From positions 1-52,228 of the forward strand of contig NZ_CBCSIQ010000030.1 of the NCBI RefSeq assembly GCF_965139615.1: DNA of 52,228 nt, written 5' to 3'. The stretch is from Kerstersia similis. Its GTDB lineage: Bacteria; Pseudomonadota; Gammaproteobacteria; Burkholderiales; Burkholderiaceae_B. The translations under genes were made by a program, and so were the position numbers. The notes below the pieces were generated by a model. The model had not been told where the DNA came from and did no database searches. It saw only the letters and a list, made by a program, of their open reading frames with translations. Positions 40,511-50,600 of this stretch are shown here, in pieces (positions within the stretch are counted from its first letter, which is position 1; each line of letters opens with the position of its first letter).

Positions 40511-42703
40511 TCATCCTGCTGTTTCGTGACATGCAGAGAGTGACGGGATTTGGGCTGCAAATCGTGCGATGGTTTTGGCATCCACCGTATCGCAATGCGG
40601 GAATTCAGCCAGTACCCTGACTTTGCCGAAGTGTTCGATCGCCTGGCGGTTGCCGGGTGATGGCGGGCCGCTCATGATGACGCCCAGAACCGGCACCTGG
40701 CGGTCTGCCAGTGCCCGCAGGCTTAGCAAGGTATGGTTGATCGTGCCCAGGCCGCTGCGAGCGACCAGCACGACCGGTAGTCCGAAACGGCTGATCAGAT
40801 CCAGCATCAGGTGTTGCGCGTCGATGGGTACCAGCAGCCCGCCCGCCCCTTCCACGACCAAGGGAGCGGGTGTAGCAGGCAGCTGCAGTGCGTTGATGTC
40901 TATCGTGGTGTGTTCCAGCATGGCTGCCGCCCAGGGGGACAGCGGCGCTTGCAAGGCCGCACCGGGAGGGTGTAGCCGCTCTGGTGGCAGCCAGGCCAGA
41001 CGCGCGACGGTTTCTGTGTCACCGCTTTCTTCCGCCAGGCCGGTTTGCAGCGGTTTCCAGTAGTCGGCTTGCCAGGCGTGGGCCAGAACGGCACTGACCA
41101 GGGTTTTGCCGACGCCCGTATCCGTTCCGGTGACAAAGACCCCGGCCGGGGGGCGGCGCCAGGCGCCGTAGGCAATTTCGTAGCTCACGTGTTCATATTC
41201 CTTGTCGAATTGCTGCAGGACGGCACGCAATTGCCTGGCCGAGAGCGGTGTGTGGCCGTCGGCCGGACAGGTCGCTCCGATGGCTTTCAAGCCGCGCAGG
41301 AAATCCAGGCCGCTGCTTTGCTGCACGCAGAGGGTTTCCGTTGCCAGATGGCCGGGAAAAGGCAGGTTGCGGCCTATGTGTGTTGCCGGTGGATAACTTC
41401 GTGTGCCGGCACGCCAGCCCAGCTGTTCGTGCGCGTCACGCCATTCTCGGAAGGTACCCGCTGCCAGGGTGTTGAGCGCCAGCCAGCCGCCAGGCGCCAG
41501 GTGTGCCGCCAGACGTGCCAGGCCAGCGTTCAGGTCATCGAACCATTGCACTGCCAGGCTGGAGCAGATCAGGTCGTAGTGCGCATCCAGGCCTGCCGGG
41601 TGCTCTCCGTCCAGGGCCAGAAAACGATGCTCGTCGCCTGGAAAGTGGCGCTGTGCCTCGTTTAGCATGGCCGGAGAGATGTCGGTCAAGGTCCAGGTGG
41701 CCGGGCCGATCAGGTGTGCCAGTGCGCGTGTCAGCAGGCCGGTGCCGCAGCCGATTTCCAGAATGCGCGGGTGTGGCGGCAAGGGCAGACGGGCGATGCG
41801 CCTGGCCAGTTCCTGGGCGGCATGCTGCTGTACGCTGGCGTGCTGCTCGTAATGGGCAGCGCTGGCATTGAAGCGCCGGGCGATATCCGGCTTGTGGATA
41901 AGTTTGTGAGTAACCGCCTGGGGCACCGCCAAATTCAAGGTGTTTTCCGGGATTTTCGCTGGCGTGTTCGGGCCCATGGCCTGCACGAATTCGGCGATCC
42001 GGTCAGCACACCAGGCGCTGTCCGTCAGCGGCAGCAAGTGGCCGCCTGCGTGCCAATGGGTGTCCTGGATGCTCATGGCACGGGACATGGCAGGCGGGAT
42101 CAGCGGGTCGGTGTGGCCCGCCAGGAGACGTATCGGCAGCGCGAGAGCGGCCAATGCTGCGCGTTCATCCTGATCCCGCAGGGCGAGCAGGCCAGAAGCC
42201 AGTGTGGCGGCCACCGGCAGGCCGGCAGCCGCCGGAGCGCCGCAGCGGGCGCGGAAATCATCGACTACCTGGCCTGGCGCCTGCGCCAGCTTTTCCATCA
42301 TGCGTGTCAGTACGCGTGGTGGCGTGCCGTGGGCATGGTCAGGCTGACGGCTGAAGCAGGCAAAACCATTGATCAGGATTAGTCCCGCACAGCCGGCGGG
42401 CGGAGCGCCCAGCAGGCGCATGGCACCCAATGAATGGCCGATGGCAATGCAGGGGCCATCGCCCGGGGAAGGCGGTGCGACATGGGGGATGGCGGGCAGC
42501 ATGCCGCCGGGGGCGTCCTGAGTGAAATAGCCCGCGTCCAGCGTGATTTGCGGGTGCTGCGGCAGACGTTTGGCGAGGTGCGCGCGCACCTCGCTCCAGA
42601 ACCCGGCATCAAACGCCCAGCCGTGGACGAACAGCAGTGTGCAGGGCGGACGCGCAGGTATGGCAGAGGGGCATATGGCAGAGGAAAATGGCGAGGTGTT
42701 CAT
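40511..42703 (-). CDS. Three-domain biotin protein: BioH-like esterase + BioC + BioD fusion
   Basis: One uninterrupted 730-codon frame encodes three enzymes. Residues about 20-243 form an alpha/beta hydrolase (FVHGWAFDAGFW; nucleophile Ser91 in GHSLG; Asp199 in AGHTDP; His222 in GGH), the BioH-like pimeloyl-ACP methyl ester esterase. Residues about 270-515 are BioC, the malonyl-ACP O-methyltransferase (SAM motif EIGCGTG at 316-322; DLICSSLAVQWFDDL; NTLAAGTFREW). Residues about 520-730 are BioD, dethiobiotin synthetase (P-loop GTDTGVGKT 526-534; KPLQTG from Lys550; VEGAGG 616-621). All catalytic motifs look intact. The hydrolase-BioC linker is about 25 residues; BioC-BioD is nearly direct. The ATG overlaps the bioF stop. 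A perfect DnaA box lies inside at 41893-41901. Confidence 0.9.
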   Translation of the reverse strand: MNTSPFSSAICPSAIPARPPCTLLFVHGWAFDAGFWSEVRAHLAKRLPQHPQITLDAGYFTQDAPGGMLPAIPHVAPPSPGDGPCIAIGHSLGAMRLLGAPPAGCAGLILINGFACFSRQPDHAHGTPPRVLTRMMEKLAQAPGQVVDDFRARCGAPAAAGLPVAATLASGLLALRDQDERAALAALALPIRLLAGHTDPLIPPAMSRAMSIQDTHWHAGGHLLPLTDSAWCADRIAEFVQAMGPNTPAKIPENTLNLAVPQAVTHKLIHKPDIARRFNASAAHYEQHASVQQHAAQELARRIARLPLPPHPRILEIGCGTGLLTRALAHLIGPATWTLTDISPAMLNEAQRHFPGDEHRFLALDGEHPAGLDAHYDLICSSLAVQWFDDLNAGLARLAAHLAPGGWLALNTLAAGTFREWRDAHEQLGWRAGTRSYPPATHIGRNLPFPGHLATETLCVQQSSGLDFLRGLKAIGATCPADGHTPLSARQLRAVLQQFDKEYEHVSYEIAYGAWRRPPAGVFVTGTDTGVGKTLVSAVLAHAWQADYWKPLQTGLAEESGDTETVARLAWLPPERLHPPGAALQAPLSPWAAAMLEHTTIDINALQLPATPAPLVVEGAGGLLVPIDAQHLMLDLISRFGLPVVLVARSGLGTINHTLLSLRALADRQVPVLGVIMSGPPSPGNRQAIEHFGKVRVLAEFPHCDTVDAKTIARFAAQIPSLSACHETAG

Positions 42704-43899
42704 GCTTGGCGGTGCCGGTATGTCAGTTGCCTGACGGCGTGTTGCAAGGCGCTCGCCAGGCGGTCGATGTCGTTCGCGTCATGAGCGGCTGACAGCGCCA
42801 GCCGCAGCCGGCTCGTGCCTTGAGGCACTGTGGGGGGGCGGATGGCAACAGCCAGGCAGCCCTGGGCCTGCAGGCTGTCGCTGAGCGCCAGCGCGTGTTC
42901 GGCGCTCCCGACAATGGCGGGAATGATTTGTGTGCTGGAGGGGCCGCAATCCAGGCCAAGCGCGTTCAGCCGGTCGCGGATGAATTGCGCTTGGGTGTGC
43001 AGGCGGTGGCGGTCTGCCTCCATGCCGGGCACCAGTTCCAGCGCGGCATCCATGGCGCCCAGTACGGCGGGCGGCAAGGCCGTTGTATAGATCAGTCCGG
43101 AACAGGTATTCACCAGGTAGTCGCACAAGGTGCGTGAACCGGCAATGTAGGCGCCGAAGCTGCCCATGGCCTTGCTGAATGTCCCCATGGCGAGATCCAC
43201 GCCCGGCACGCCGCAGCTCAGGCCCATGCCATTCTGGCCCAGTACCCCGGTGGCATGGGCTTCGTCCAGGTATAGAAAGGCATTGTGCCGGCGGGCCAGG
43301 GCGGCCAGTGCCGGCACATCCGAACGGTCGCCATCCATGCTGAACACGCTTTCGGTCACGATGAAGCGTGTGCCGGGTTCCTGGGCGCGCGCCTGCAGCA
43401 AGGTTTCCAGGTGTGCCAGATCGTTGTGCCGGTAGCGGATCTGGCGCACGCCTGCCGCCTGGCATCCCATGTGCAGGCTGGCGTGATTCAGCCGGTCGCT
43501 GAACACCAGCGGCGGGGAGTTATGGCCTGCCGCCGTCAGCAAGGCAGGCAGTACGGCGGCATTGGCCTGCCAGCCCGAAGCCAGCAAGAGGGCGGCTTCT
43601 GTGCCCTTGAGCTGTGCCAGACGAGTTTCGACCTGCTGGTGGATCGCCAAGGTGCCGCAGACCAGCCGGGAGGCCTGGGCCCCTGCCCCCCATTCGGTGC
43701 TCCAGGCGTGGGCGCGTTCGGTGAGCAGGGGGTGGCGTGCCAGGCCGAGGTAATCGTTGCTGGAAAAATTCACCAGCAACTGACCATCGCGCCATACCTT
43801 GCCGGCGGGTGCGGGATGGCAGGGCCGCAGGTGGCGGCGTATCCGGGCAGCCTGGGCGCGCTCCAGGTGCTGATGCAAAAGGTGGTCTATTTTTGACAT
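42700..43899 (-). CDS. bioF: 8-amino-7-oxononanoate synthase
   Basis: The 399-residue PLP enzyme joins pimeloyl-ACP (or CoA) and alanine to make KAPA, the first committed ring-forming step of biotin synthesis. Visible features are FSSNDYLGLARHP, His139 in LNHASLHMG, Asp212 and His215 in LYLDEAHATG, and the PLP lysine Lys243 in GTFSKAMGSFGA. The ATG at 43899 (MSKIDHLL) is preferred; a TTG lies just before it. The stop overlaps the start of the BioH-BioC-BioD fusion gene, so substrates made by the esterase domain are encoded with their consumer. It is divergent from bioA. Confidence 0.96.
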   Translation of the reverse strand: MSKIDHLLHQHLERAQAARIRRHLRPCHPAPAGKVWRDGQLLVNFSSNDYLGLARHPLLTERAHAWSTEWGAGAQASRLVCGTLAIHQQVETRLAQLKGTEAALLLASGWQANAAVLPALLTAAGHNSPPLVFSDRLNHASLHMGCQAAGVRQIRYRHNDLAHLETLLQARAQEPGTRFIVTESVFSMDGDRSDVPALAALARRHNAFLYLDEAHATGVLGQNGMGLSCGVPGVDLAMGTFSKAMGSFGAYIAGSRTLCDYLVNTCSGLIYTTALPPAVLGAMDAALELVPGMEADRHRLHTQAQFIRDRLNALGLDCGPSSTQIIPAIVGSAEHALALSDSLQAQGCLAVAIRPPTVPQGTSRLRLALSAAHDANDIDRLASALQHAVRQLTYRHRQA

Positions 43900-44096
43900 C
43901 AATTGAGCGAAGATGAATGTTTTTTAGCAGAAATTGATCTGGGCGAAGATATGGGTACACTCGCCGGGCCGCATTTCGGCGGATTGTAGTCAGGAAAATC
44001 TGCTTGGCAATCGTCGCTCAAAATGCGTCTATCGGCATTGTTCATGCCGTCAAAATCCAAGATTGATATTCAATTTTCTAATAGGGGTTGAGTGAT

Positions 44097-45371
44097 ATGG
44101 ATGCTGATTCCAGTACCTGGGCCGCAGCGGGGATGCGGCATATCTGGTTGCCGTACACCCAGATGCAGACGGCGACGCCGCCGCTGCCGGTGGTGCGCAC
44201 CCAGGGCAGCCGGATCGAGCTGGCCGACGGACGTACGCTGATCGACGGCGTGGCGTCCTGGTGGACGGCCTGCCATGGCTATAACCATCCGCATATCGCG
44301 GCTGCCGTGCAGCAGCAGCTGGCAGACATGCCGCATGTGATGTTTGGCGGCCTGGTACATGAGCCGGCATTGCGGCTGGCAACGCGGTTGGCAGGCTGCC
44401 TGGGCGGAGGCCTGGAGCGGGTGTTCTATACCGACTCCGGTTCAGTGGCAGTGGAAGTGGCCATGAAGATGGCCGTGCAGTATTGGCTCAATCAAGGTGC
44501 GTCCGGCCGGACGCGTTTTCTGGCTTTCCGTGGCGGCTATCACGGCGATACCTTGGGAACGATGGCAGTATGCGATCCGGATGAAGGCATGCATACCCGC
44601 TTTCAGGGCATGCTGATCGGCCATGACATTGTGGCCTTGCCGGTGGATGAGCTGGCCGAGGCTGCGCTGGATGCGTATCTGGCGCGGCACGCGCATGGCC
44701 TGGCCGGCATCCTTGTCGAACCGCTGGTGCAAGGGGCAGGTGGCATGCTCATGCATGCGCCGGAGGTGCTGCAACGCTTGCGGCGGCTGGCCGACCGCCA
44801 TGGCTTGTTGTTGATCTTCGATGAGATATTCACCGGCTTTGGCCGGACGGGCACGATGTTCGCCTTCCAGCAGGCTGGGGTGTGGCCGGACATCATTACG
44901 CTGTCAAAAGCCCTGACCGGCGGCACCCTGCCCCTGGCGGCAACCGTGGCGAGCCGACGAATATTCGACGGGTTCTTATCGGATGACCCTGGCCATGCGC
45001 TGATGCATGGCCCGACGTTCATGGGTAACGCCCTGGCCTGCGCGGCGGCCAATGCCTCGCTGGATCTGTTCGAGCAGGCGCCGCGCCTGGCGCAGGTGGC
45101 AGCCATCGAGACGGTGCTGCGGGAGCGGCTGGCGCCGCTGGCTGCGTTGCCATGGGTGGCGGATGTGCGCGTGCTGGGGGCGATAGGCGCCGTAGAGCTG
45201 CGGCAGATTCATGACCGGGAAGCCCTCAAGCGGCGCTTTGCCGATGCGGGCGTCTGGATCCGTCCGTTTGGCCGGATCGCGTACGTCACGCCCGCCTTCA
45301 CGATTGCGCCCGAGGAATTGGATTTCCTGATGGACGCCATGGGCAAGGTGCTGGCGCAAGGCCAGCCCTGA
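44097..45371 (+). CDS. bioA: Adenosylmethionine-8-amino-7-oxononanoate aminotransferase
   Basis: The 424-residue class III aminotransferase converts KAPA to DAPA using S-adenosylmethionine as amino donor. BioA landmarks are HIWLPYTQMQTA, DGVASWWTACHGYNHPHI, FYTDSGSVAVEVAMKMA, Asp242 in IFDEIFTGFGRTG, the PLP lysine Lys271 in LSKALTGGTLPLAAT and GPTFMGNALACAAA. AGGGG at 44083-44087 is well placed for the ATG at 44097; a TTG at 44088 is a poorer choice. It is divergent from bioF across about 197 bp with no recognisable BirA or BioR operator. bioB is not in the window. Confidence 0.96.
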   Translation: MDADSSTWAAAGMRHIWLPYTQMQTATPPLPVVRTQGSRIELADGRTLIDGVASWWTACHGYNHPHIAAAVQQQLADMPHVMFGGLVHEPALRLATRLAGCLGGGLERVFYTDSGSVAVEVAMKMAVQYWLNQGASGRTRFLAFRGGYHGDTLGTMAVCDPDEGMHTRFQGMLIGHDIVALPVDELAEAALDAYLARHAHGLAGILVEPLVQGAGGMLMHAPEVLQRLRRLADRHGLLLIFDEIFTGFGRTGTMFAFQQAGVWPDIITLSKALTGGTLPLAATVASRRIFDGFLSDDPGHALMHGPTFMGNALACAAANASLDLFEQAPRLAQVAAIETVLRERLAPLAALPWVADVRVLGAIGAVELRQIHDREALKRRFADAGVWIRPFGRIAYVTPAFTIAPEELDFLMDAMGKVLAQGQP

Positions 45372-45408
45372 AAGTGCTGCCCGGCCCGGTGCCAGCCGGT
45401 GTCGGGCC

Positions 45409-45873
45409 TTACAGGGGGCGTTCAAGAATGCGCGGCCCCGTTCCTTCCTGGCCCAGGATATCGCCGGGGTTGCGCAGCGGACAGTCTTCCATGGACAGGC
45501 AGCCGCACCCGATACAGCTGTCCAGTTCGTCACGCAGGCGCTGCAGGCGGATGATGCGTTCATCCAGGGCGGTGCGCCATAGCGATGACATTTCGTGCCA
45601 TTGCCGGGCGCTCAGCTTGCTGTCCGCCGGGTAGCGGCACAGGGCATCCTTGATTTCCTCCAGGGGGATCCCTGCACGTTGCGCCACTTTGATGATGGCG
45701 ATGCGGCGCAGCACCAGGGAGGGAAAGCGGCGCTGATTGCCGCCGCTGCGGGTGCTGGCAATCAGCCCCTTGGATTCATAGAAATGCACCGTCGAGACAG
45801 GCACGCCGCTGCGGTGCGCGACTTCGCCCACCGTGAGCGGGCGGGAAAAGTCTATGGGTTGTTGCGTCGCCAT
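45409..45873 (-). CDS. soxR: Redox-sensing activator SoxR (MerR family)
   Basis: The 154-residue MerR-family regulator has HTH LTVGEVAHRSGVPVSTVHFYE, the dimerisation helix, and the SoxR [2Fe-2S] cluster Cys120-x2-Cys123-x-Cys125-x5-Cys131 followed by PLRNPGD, the hallmark separating SoxR from other MerR proteins. Oxidation of the cluster by redox-cycling drugs turns on target promoters. The start ATG at 45873 (MATQQPIDF) fits the family. It is divergent from the mexG operon, with an exact SoxR operator 10 bp before its own start, so it should also control itself. As in pseudomonads, no soxS is present. Confidence 0.95.
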   Translation of the reverse strand: MATQQPIDFSRPLTVGEVAHRSGVPVSTVHFYESKGLIASTRSGGNQRRFPSLVLRRIAIIKVAQRAGIPLEEIKDALCRYPADSKLSARQWHEMSSLWRTALDERIIRLQRLRDELDSCIGCGCLSMEDCPLRNPGDILGQEGTGPRILERPL

Positions 45874-45878
45874 GATGC

Positions 45879-45909
45879 TTGACCTCAAGTTAACTTGAGG
45901 TTTTATAGT
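45879..45909 (+). promoter_or_regulatory. SoxR operator and MerR-type promoter of the mexG operon
   Basis: CCTCAAGTTAACTTGAGG (45883-45900) is a perfect 18-bp palindrome identical to the SoxR site of E. coli soxS as I recall it. It overlaps a spacer of 19 bp between -35 TTGACC (45879-45884) and -10 TATAGT (45904-45909), the overlong spacing typical of promoters that SoxR activates by distortion. Confidence 0.9.
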
Positions 45910-46007
45910 CCAGCCCAAGCTCTGATGCAAGTCTGCATTGTTCTCGTTTTCTCCCCTGTTTTTGCGAGCCAGGCAGCGCGTGCCGGTTCGTTTCTGGAGT
46001 CCTGTCT

Positions 46008-46439
46008 ATGCGCCATTTTGTCGATAACGCTTTGGAGAGCAACTGGCTCTGGTGGCTTGCCCGCATCCTGCTGATCGTCGTGTTCCTGTCGTCGGGGCTG
46101 GCCAAGCTGATCGACTTCCAGGGAGGAATGGCCGAAATGCGTGCTGCCGGCCTGGAACCTGCCCTGCTCTTCAACATCGCGACGGCGGTGGTGCTGCTGG
46201 GCGGTTCTGTGCTGATTGTGCTGGATCGTGCGTTGTGGCTGGGCGCAGGCGCTTTGGCAGTCTTCATGGTGCTGGCGGTGGTGATCGTGCATCGGTTCTG
46301 GGCTTTGCCTGAAGCCCAGGCACAACTGGCGTTGTTCTGGGCGCTGGAACACGCCTCGGTGGTGGGGGGCCTGATTGCCGCAGCCATTGCCAGCCGGTTG
46401 CGCCAACGGCTGCTGGCCGCACAGGTGCGTGTGCGCTGA
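46008..46439 (+). CDS. mexG: DoxX-family membrane protein (MexG-like)
   Basis: The 143-residue inner-membrane protein has four hydrophobic segments and the DoxX pattern (WWLARILLIVVFLSSGLAKLIDFQGGMAEMRAAGL). MexG of Pseudomonas aeruginosa, a DoxX protein that can bind redox-active molecules, opens the mexGHI-opmD operon in the same order, which supports the symbol. It is 107 bp downstream of the SoxR operator and 25 bp before mexH. Sequence alone does not show the ligand. Confidence 0.82.
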   Translation: MRHFVDNALESNWLWWLARILLIVVFLSSGLAKLIDFQGGMAEMRAAGLEPALLFNIATAVVLLGGSVLIVLDRALWLGAGALAVFMVLAVVIVHRFWALPEAQAQLALFWALEHASVVGGLIAAAIASRLRQRLLAAQVRVR

Positions 46440-46464
46440 CATCCAGTGGTGAAGTGAGGAAATC

Positions 46465-47607
46465 ATGAAAAGAAATACAGGTTTTTGGGGAATGGCGGCG
46501 GTCTCGGTTACCGTGGCGGCGCTGGCGGTAGTGGTGCTGCTGGTGACTGACCGTTCCAATGCAGAAGCGAGTGGTGCCTGGCCGATCACCAAGGTGGCGC
46601 TGGCGCCGGTGGAGCGCACGGTGGCGCCACGAGCCTTGCATGGCGTGGGCGCGCTGGAGGCAGCGCGCCAGGTGGCGCTGGCGGCTGAAACGCCGGGGCG
46701 GGTGACGCGTATTGCCTTCGAGTCCGGACAGACGGTCAAGGCGGGGCAACTGTTGGTACAGATGAATGATGCGCCGGAACAGGCCGAGCGCTTGCGATTG
46801 CAGGCACAGTTGCGTAATGCGGAAACCGTGCTGGCGCGCACGCGAATGTTGAAGGCCGATCAGGTTGCGACCCAGGAACAGTTGGATAAAGCCATCGCAG
46901 CCCGCGATATGGCCAAGGGGGAATTGCGCCGCGTCGAGGCCGTGATTGCCCAGAAAGCGGTACGCGCGCCTTTCGACGGTGTCATTGGCATTCGCCGGGT
47001 GCATGAAGGGCAATACCTGAATGCCGGTGAAGCCGTTGCCAGCCTGGTAGATGCCGGCACCATGCATGTGAATTTTTCCCTGGATGAACAGGCTGTCCGG
47101 CATTTGCAGCCGCAGCAGCCGGTGGTCTTGCAACTGGATGCCTGGCCGGAACAAGCCTTTGATGCCCGCATTACCGCAATCGACCCGCTGATAGGGGCGT
47201 CGCGCACGGTGCAGGTGCAAGCCAGCCTGCCCAATGTTGACGGCAAGCTGCGGGCTGGCATGTTTGCCGGAATCCGGGTGCAGCGTCCGCAGCAGGAAGA
47301 GGTGTTGGCGGTGCCGGAAACGGCGCTGACCTACAACGCCTACGGGCAGACGGTGTTCATCGCCCGGCAGGCCGAGACGCAGGGGCTGACGGTGCACCGT
47401 GTCGCCGTGAAAACCGGTGAACGCTGGGATGGCCGGGTGGAAATCGAATCCGGTCTGGCCGAGGGGGACCAGGTGGTGGTGTCGGGTCAGATCAAGCTCA
47501 GTGACGGCATGCAGGTCGAGCCTGTTGCCAGTAATACGCTGAATGCAGCCGACCCGCATGGCCAGGCGCCTGGGGCAGCGCCTGCTGCGCAAGGAGCCGG
47601 CTCATGA
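46465..47607 (+). CDS. mexH: RND efflux periplasmic adaptor (MexH-like)
   Basis: The 380-residue membrane fusion protein has N-terminal membrane anchor MAAVSVTVAALAVVVLLV, a lipoyl-type half motif VALAAETPGRVTRIAFESGQTVKAG, an alpha-helical hairpin (about 100-150) and the second lipoyl half RAPFDGVIGIRRVHEGQYLN, then beta-barrel and membrane-proximal domains. It bridges MexI and OpmD. GAGGAAATC precedes the ATG. Its stop overlaps the mexI start (ATGA). No Cys lipobox, so it is anchored rather than lipidated. Confidence 0.92.
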   Translation: MKRNTGFWGMAAVSVTVAALAVVVLLVTDRSNAEASGAWPITKVALAPVERTVAPRALHGVGALEAARQVALAAETPGRVTRIAFESGQTVKAGQLLVQMNDAPEQAERLRLQAQLRNAETVLARTRMLKADQVATQEQLDKAIAARDMAKGELRRVEAVIAQKAVRAPFDGVIGIRRVHEGQYLNAGEAVASLVDAGTMHVNFSLDEQAVRHLQPQQPVVLQLDAWPEQAFDARITAIDPLIGASRTVQVQASLPNVDGKLRAGMFAGIRVQRPQQEEVLAVPETALTYNAYGQTVFIARQAETQGLTVHRVAVKTGERWDGRVEIESGLAEGDQVVVSGQIKLSDGMQVEPVASNTLNAADPHGQAPGAAPAAQGAGS

Positions 47608-50600
47608 AGTTCACTGATATTTTTGTCCGCCGGCCAGTGCTGGCGCTGGTGGTCAGCTGCCTGATCGTACTGCTGGGTTTGTTTGCGCTGAGCAAGTTGC
47701 CGATTCGTCAGTATCCGCTGCTGGAAAGCTCGACTATCACCGTGAGTACCGAGTACCCCGGCGCTTCTGCCGAGCTGATGCAGGGCTTTGTGACGCAACC
47801 GATTGCGCAGGCGGTGTCTTCGGTCGAGGGCATCGACTACCTGGCCTCTTCGTCCACGCAAGGTCATAGCCAGGTCACGCTGCGCATGGAGTTGAACCGC
47901 GATTCCACCCGCGCGCTGACGGAAACCATGGCCAAGATCAATCAGGTGCGCTATCGCTTGCCAGACCAGGCCTATGACCCGGTGATTGAATTGTCGGCCG
48001 GGGATTCGACGGCTGTGGCCTACGTGGGTTTTTCCAGTGACAGCCTGTCCACGCCAGCGTTGACGGATTATCTGTCGCGGGTGGTCGAGCCGCTGTTTTC
48101 CGGTATCGACGGTGTTGCCAAGGTGCAGACTTTCGGTGGCCAGAAGCTGGCCATGCGCTTGTGGCTGGATAGCGAAAAACTGGCGGGCCGGGGCCTGACG
48201 GCCAGCGATGTGGCGGATGCCGTGCGGCGCAACAATTATCAGGCGGCGCCTGGACAGGTGCGGGGCCAGTATGTGGTGTCCAATGTCCGGGTCAATACCG
48301 ATCTGGGCAGCGTGCAGGAGTTCCGGGATCTGGTGATACGCAATGATGGCAATGGCCTGGTGCGCCTGCGAGACGTCGGAACGGTTGAGCTGGGCGCTGC
48401 GGCCACGGAAACCAGTGCCCGCATGGATAGCAAGAATGCCGTGCACCTGGGGCTCTTTTCCACCCCTGCCGGCAACCCCCTGGTGATTGTCGAAGGCATT
48501 CGCAAGTTGCTGCCTGAAATCGAAAAGACCTTGCCGCCCGATGTGCAGGTGGAGCTGGCTTTTGAAACGGCACGCTTTATCGAGGCTTCCATCAGCGAGG
48601 TGATGCATACCCTGGTGGAAGCGGTGTTGATCGTAGTGCTGGTGATCTGGCTGTGCCTGGGGTCATTGCGTACGGTCATCATTCCTGTGGTCGCCATTCC
48701 TTTGTCCATGCTGGGTGCGGCGGGCTTGATGCTGGCATTCGGTTTCAGTATCAATCTGCTGACCTTGCTGGCCATGGTGCTGGCCATCGGCCTGGTGGTG
48801 GATGATGCGATTGTCGTAGTGGAGAACGTGCACCGTCATATCGAGGAAGGCAAAAGTCCCGTGGCTGCGGCGCTGGTGGGTGCGCGCGAAATCGCCGGTC
48901 CCGTGGTGGCCATGACGCTGACCTTGGCCGCCGTGTACGCACCCATCGGCCTGATGGGTGGCCTGACGGGCGCCCTGTTCCGAGAATTTGCGCTGACGCT
49001 GGCCGGCGCGGTGATCGTGTCGGGCGTGGTGGCCTTGACGCTGTCGCCTGTGATGAGTTCGCTGCTGTTGCCGGCAGGCCAGCAGGAAGGACGTCTGGCG
49101 CGCATGGCCGAGCATGTGTTCAGCGGTTTGGCGCGGCGCTACGGTTTTGTGCTGGCGTTTTCCCTGCGCCGGCGCTGGCTCAGTGGCGGGTTTGCCGTGC
49201 TGGTGTGCCTGGGCTTGCCGTTTCTGTACCAGCTGCCGCAGCGTGAGCTGGCACCGGCGGAAGATCAGGCAGCGGTGTTGACGGCCATCAAGGCGCCACA
49301 GCATGCCAGTCTGGAATATGCCGAACGTTTTGCCGAAAAGCTCGAAGCGGTCATGGAGAGCCTACCGGAAACGACCGGTACCTGGATCATCAATGGTACG
49401 GATGGGCCATCGGCCAGTTTTGGCGGCATCAACCTGTCTTTGTGGGGCGAGCGCGATCGTTCGGCGGCACAGGTGCAGGCCGCGCTGCAACAAGCCGTCA
49501 GCCATGTCGAAGGCAGCAGCATTTTTGTGTTCCAGCTGGCGCCCTTGCCGGGCTCCAGCGGCGGTTTGCCGGTGCAGATGGTGTTGCGCAGCGCGCAGGA
49601 TTATCCCGTGCTGTATCAGACCATGGAGGAGTTGAAGCAGCGCGCACGCGCCAGTGGTTTGTTCGTCGTGGTCGATAGCGATCTGGAATACAACAATCCG
49701 GTGACGCAGGTGAACATAGACCGCGCCAAGGCGGCCAGCCTGGGCATACGCATGCAGGACATTGGCGATTCGCTGGGCGTATTGCTGGGCGGGAATTACC
49801 TTAATCGTTTCGGCTTGCAGGGGCGCTCCTATGACGTGATTCCGCAGAGCGTGCGTGAGCAGCGCCTGACATCGCAGGCATTGGCGCGCCAGTACGTGCG
49901 TACCGATGCCGGCGCATTGGTGCCGTTGTCCACGGTGGTGACGCTCGATACGCTGGTCGAACCCAATCGCTTGCCGCAATTCAACCAGCAGAATGCTGCG
50001 ACCTTGCAGGCGATTCCGGCGCCCGGCGTATCGCTGGGGCAGGCAGTGGCTTTTCTGGAACAGGCGGCAGCGGAACTGCCGCCAGGCTTCAGTCATGATT
50101 GGCAGTCGGAGTCGCGCCAGTACGTGCACGAAGGCAACGCCCTGCTCTTTGCGTTCCTGGCGGCGTTGGTGGTGATTTATCTGGTGCTGGCGGCGCAGTA
50201 CGAGAGCCTGGTGGATCCGCTCATCATTCTGATCACCGTGCCGTTGTCGATCTGCGGGGCGCTGCTGCCGCTGGCGCTGGGCTGGGCCACGCTCAATATC
50301 TATACCCAGATCGGGCTGGTGACGCTGATCGGGCTGATCAGCAAGCACGGCATTCTGATGGTGGAGTTTGCCAATGAATTGCAGGTGCGTGAGCAGCTGG
50401 ATCGTTCGACTGCCATTGTGCGTGCGGCGAAGATTCGGTTGCGACCGGTACTGATGACCACGGCTGCGATGGCGTTCGGTGTGGTGCCCTTGCTGTTTGC
50501 CAGCGGTGCCGGTGCCAGCAGCCGTTTCGGGTTGGGGGCCGTTATTGTCTGCGGCATGTTGATCGGTACGGTGTTCACTTTGTTTGTGCTGCCGACGATC

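Noticed and set aside
43900..44096. BirA or BioR operator between bioF and bioA
   Set aside because: I looked for the TTGTAAAC...GTTTACAA dyad and for TTATMKATAA and found neither in the gap.
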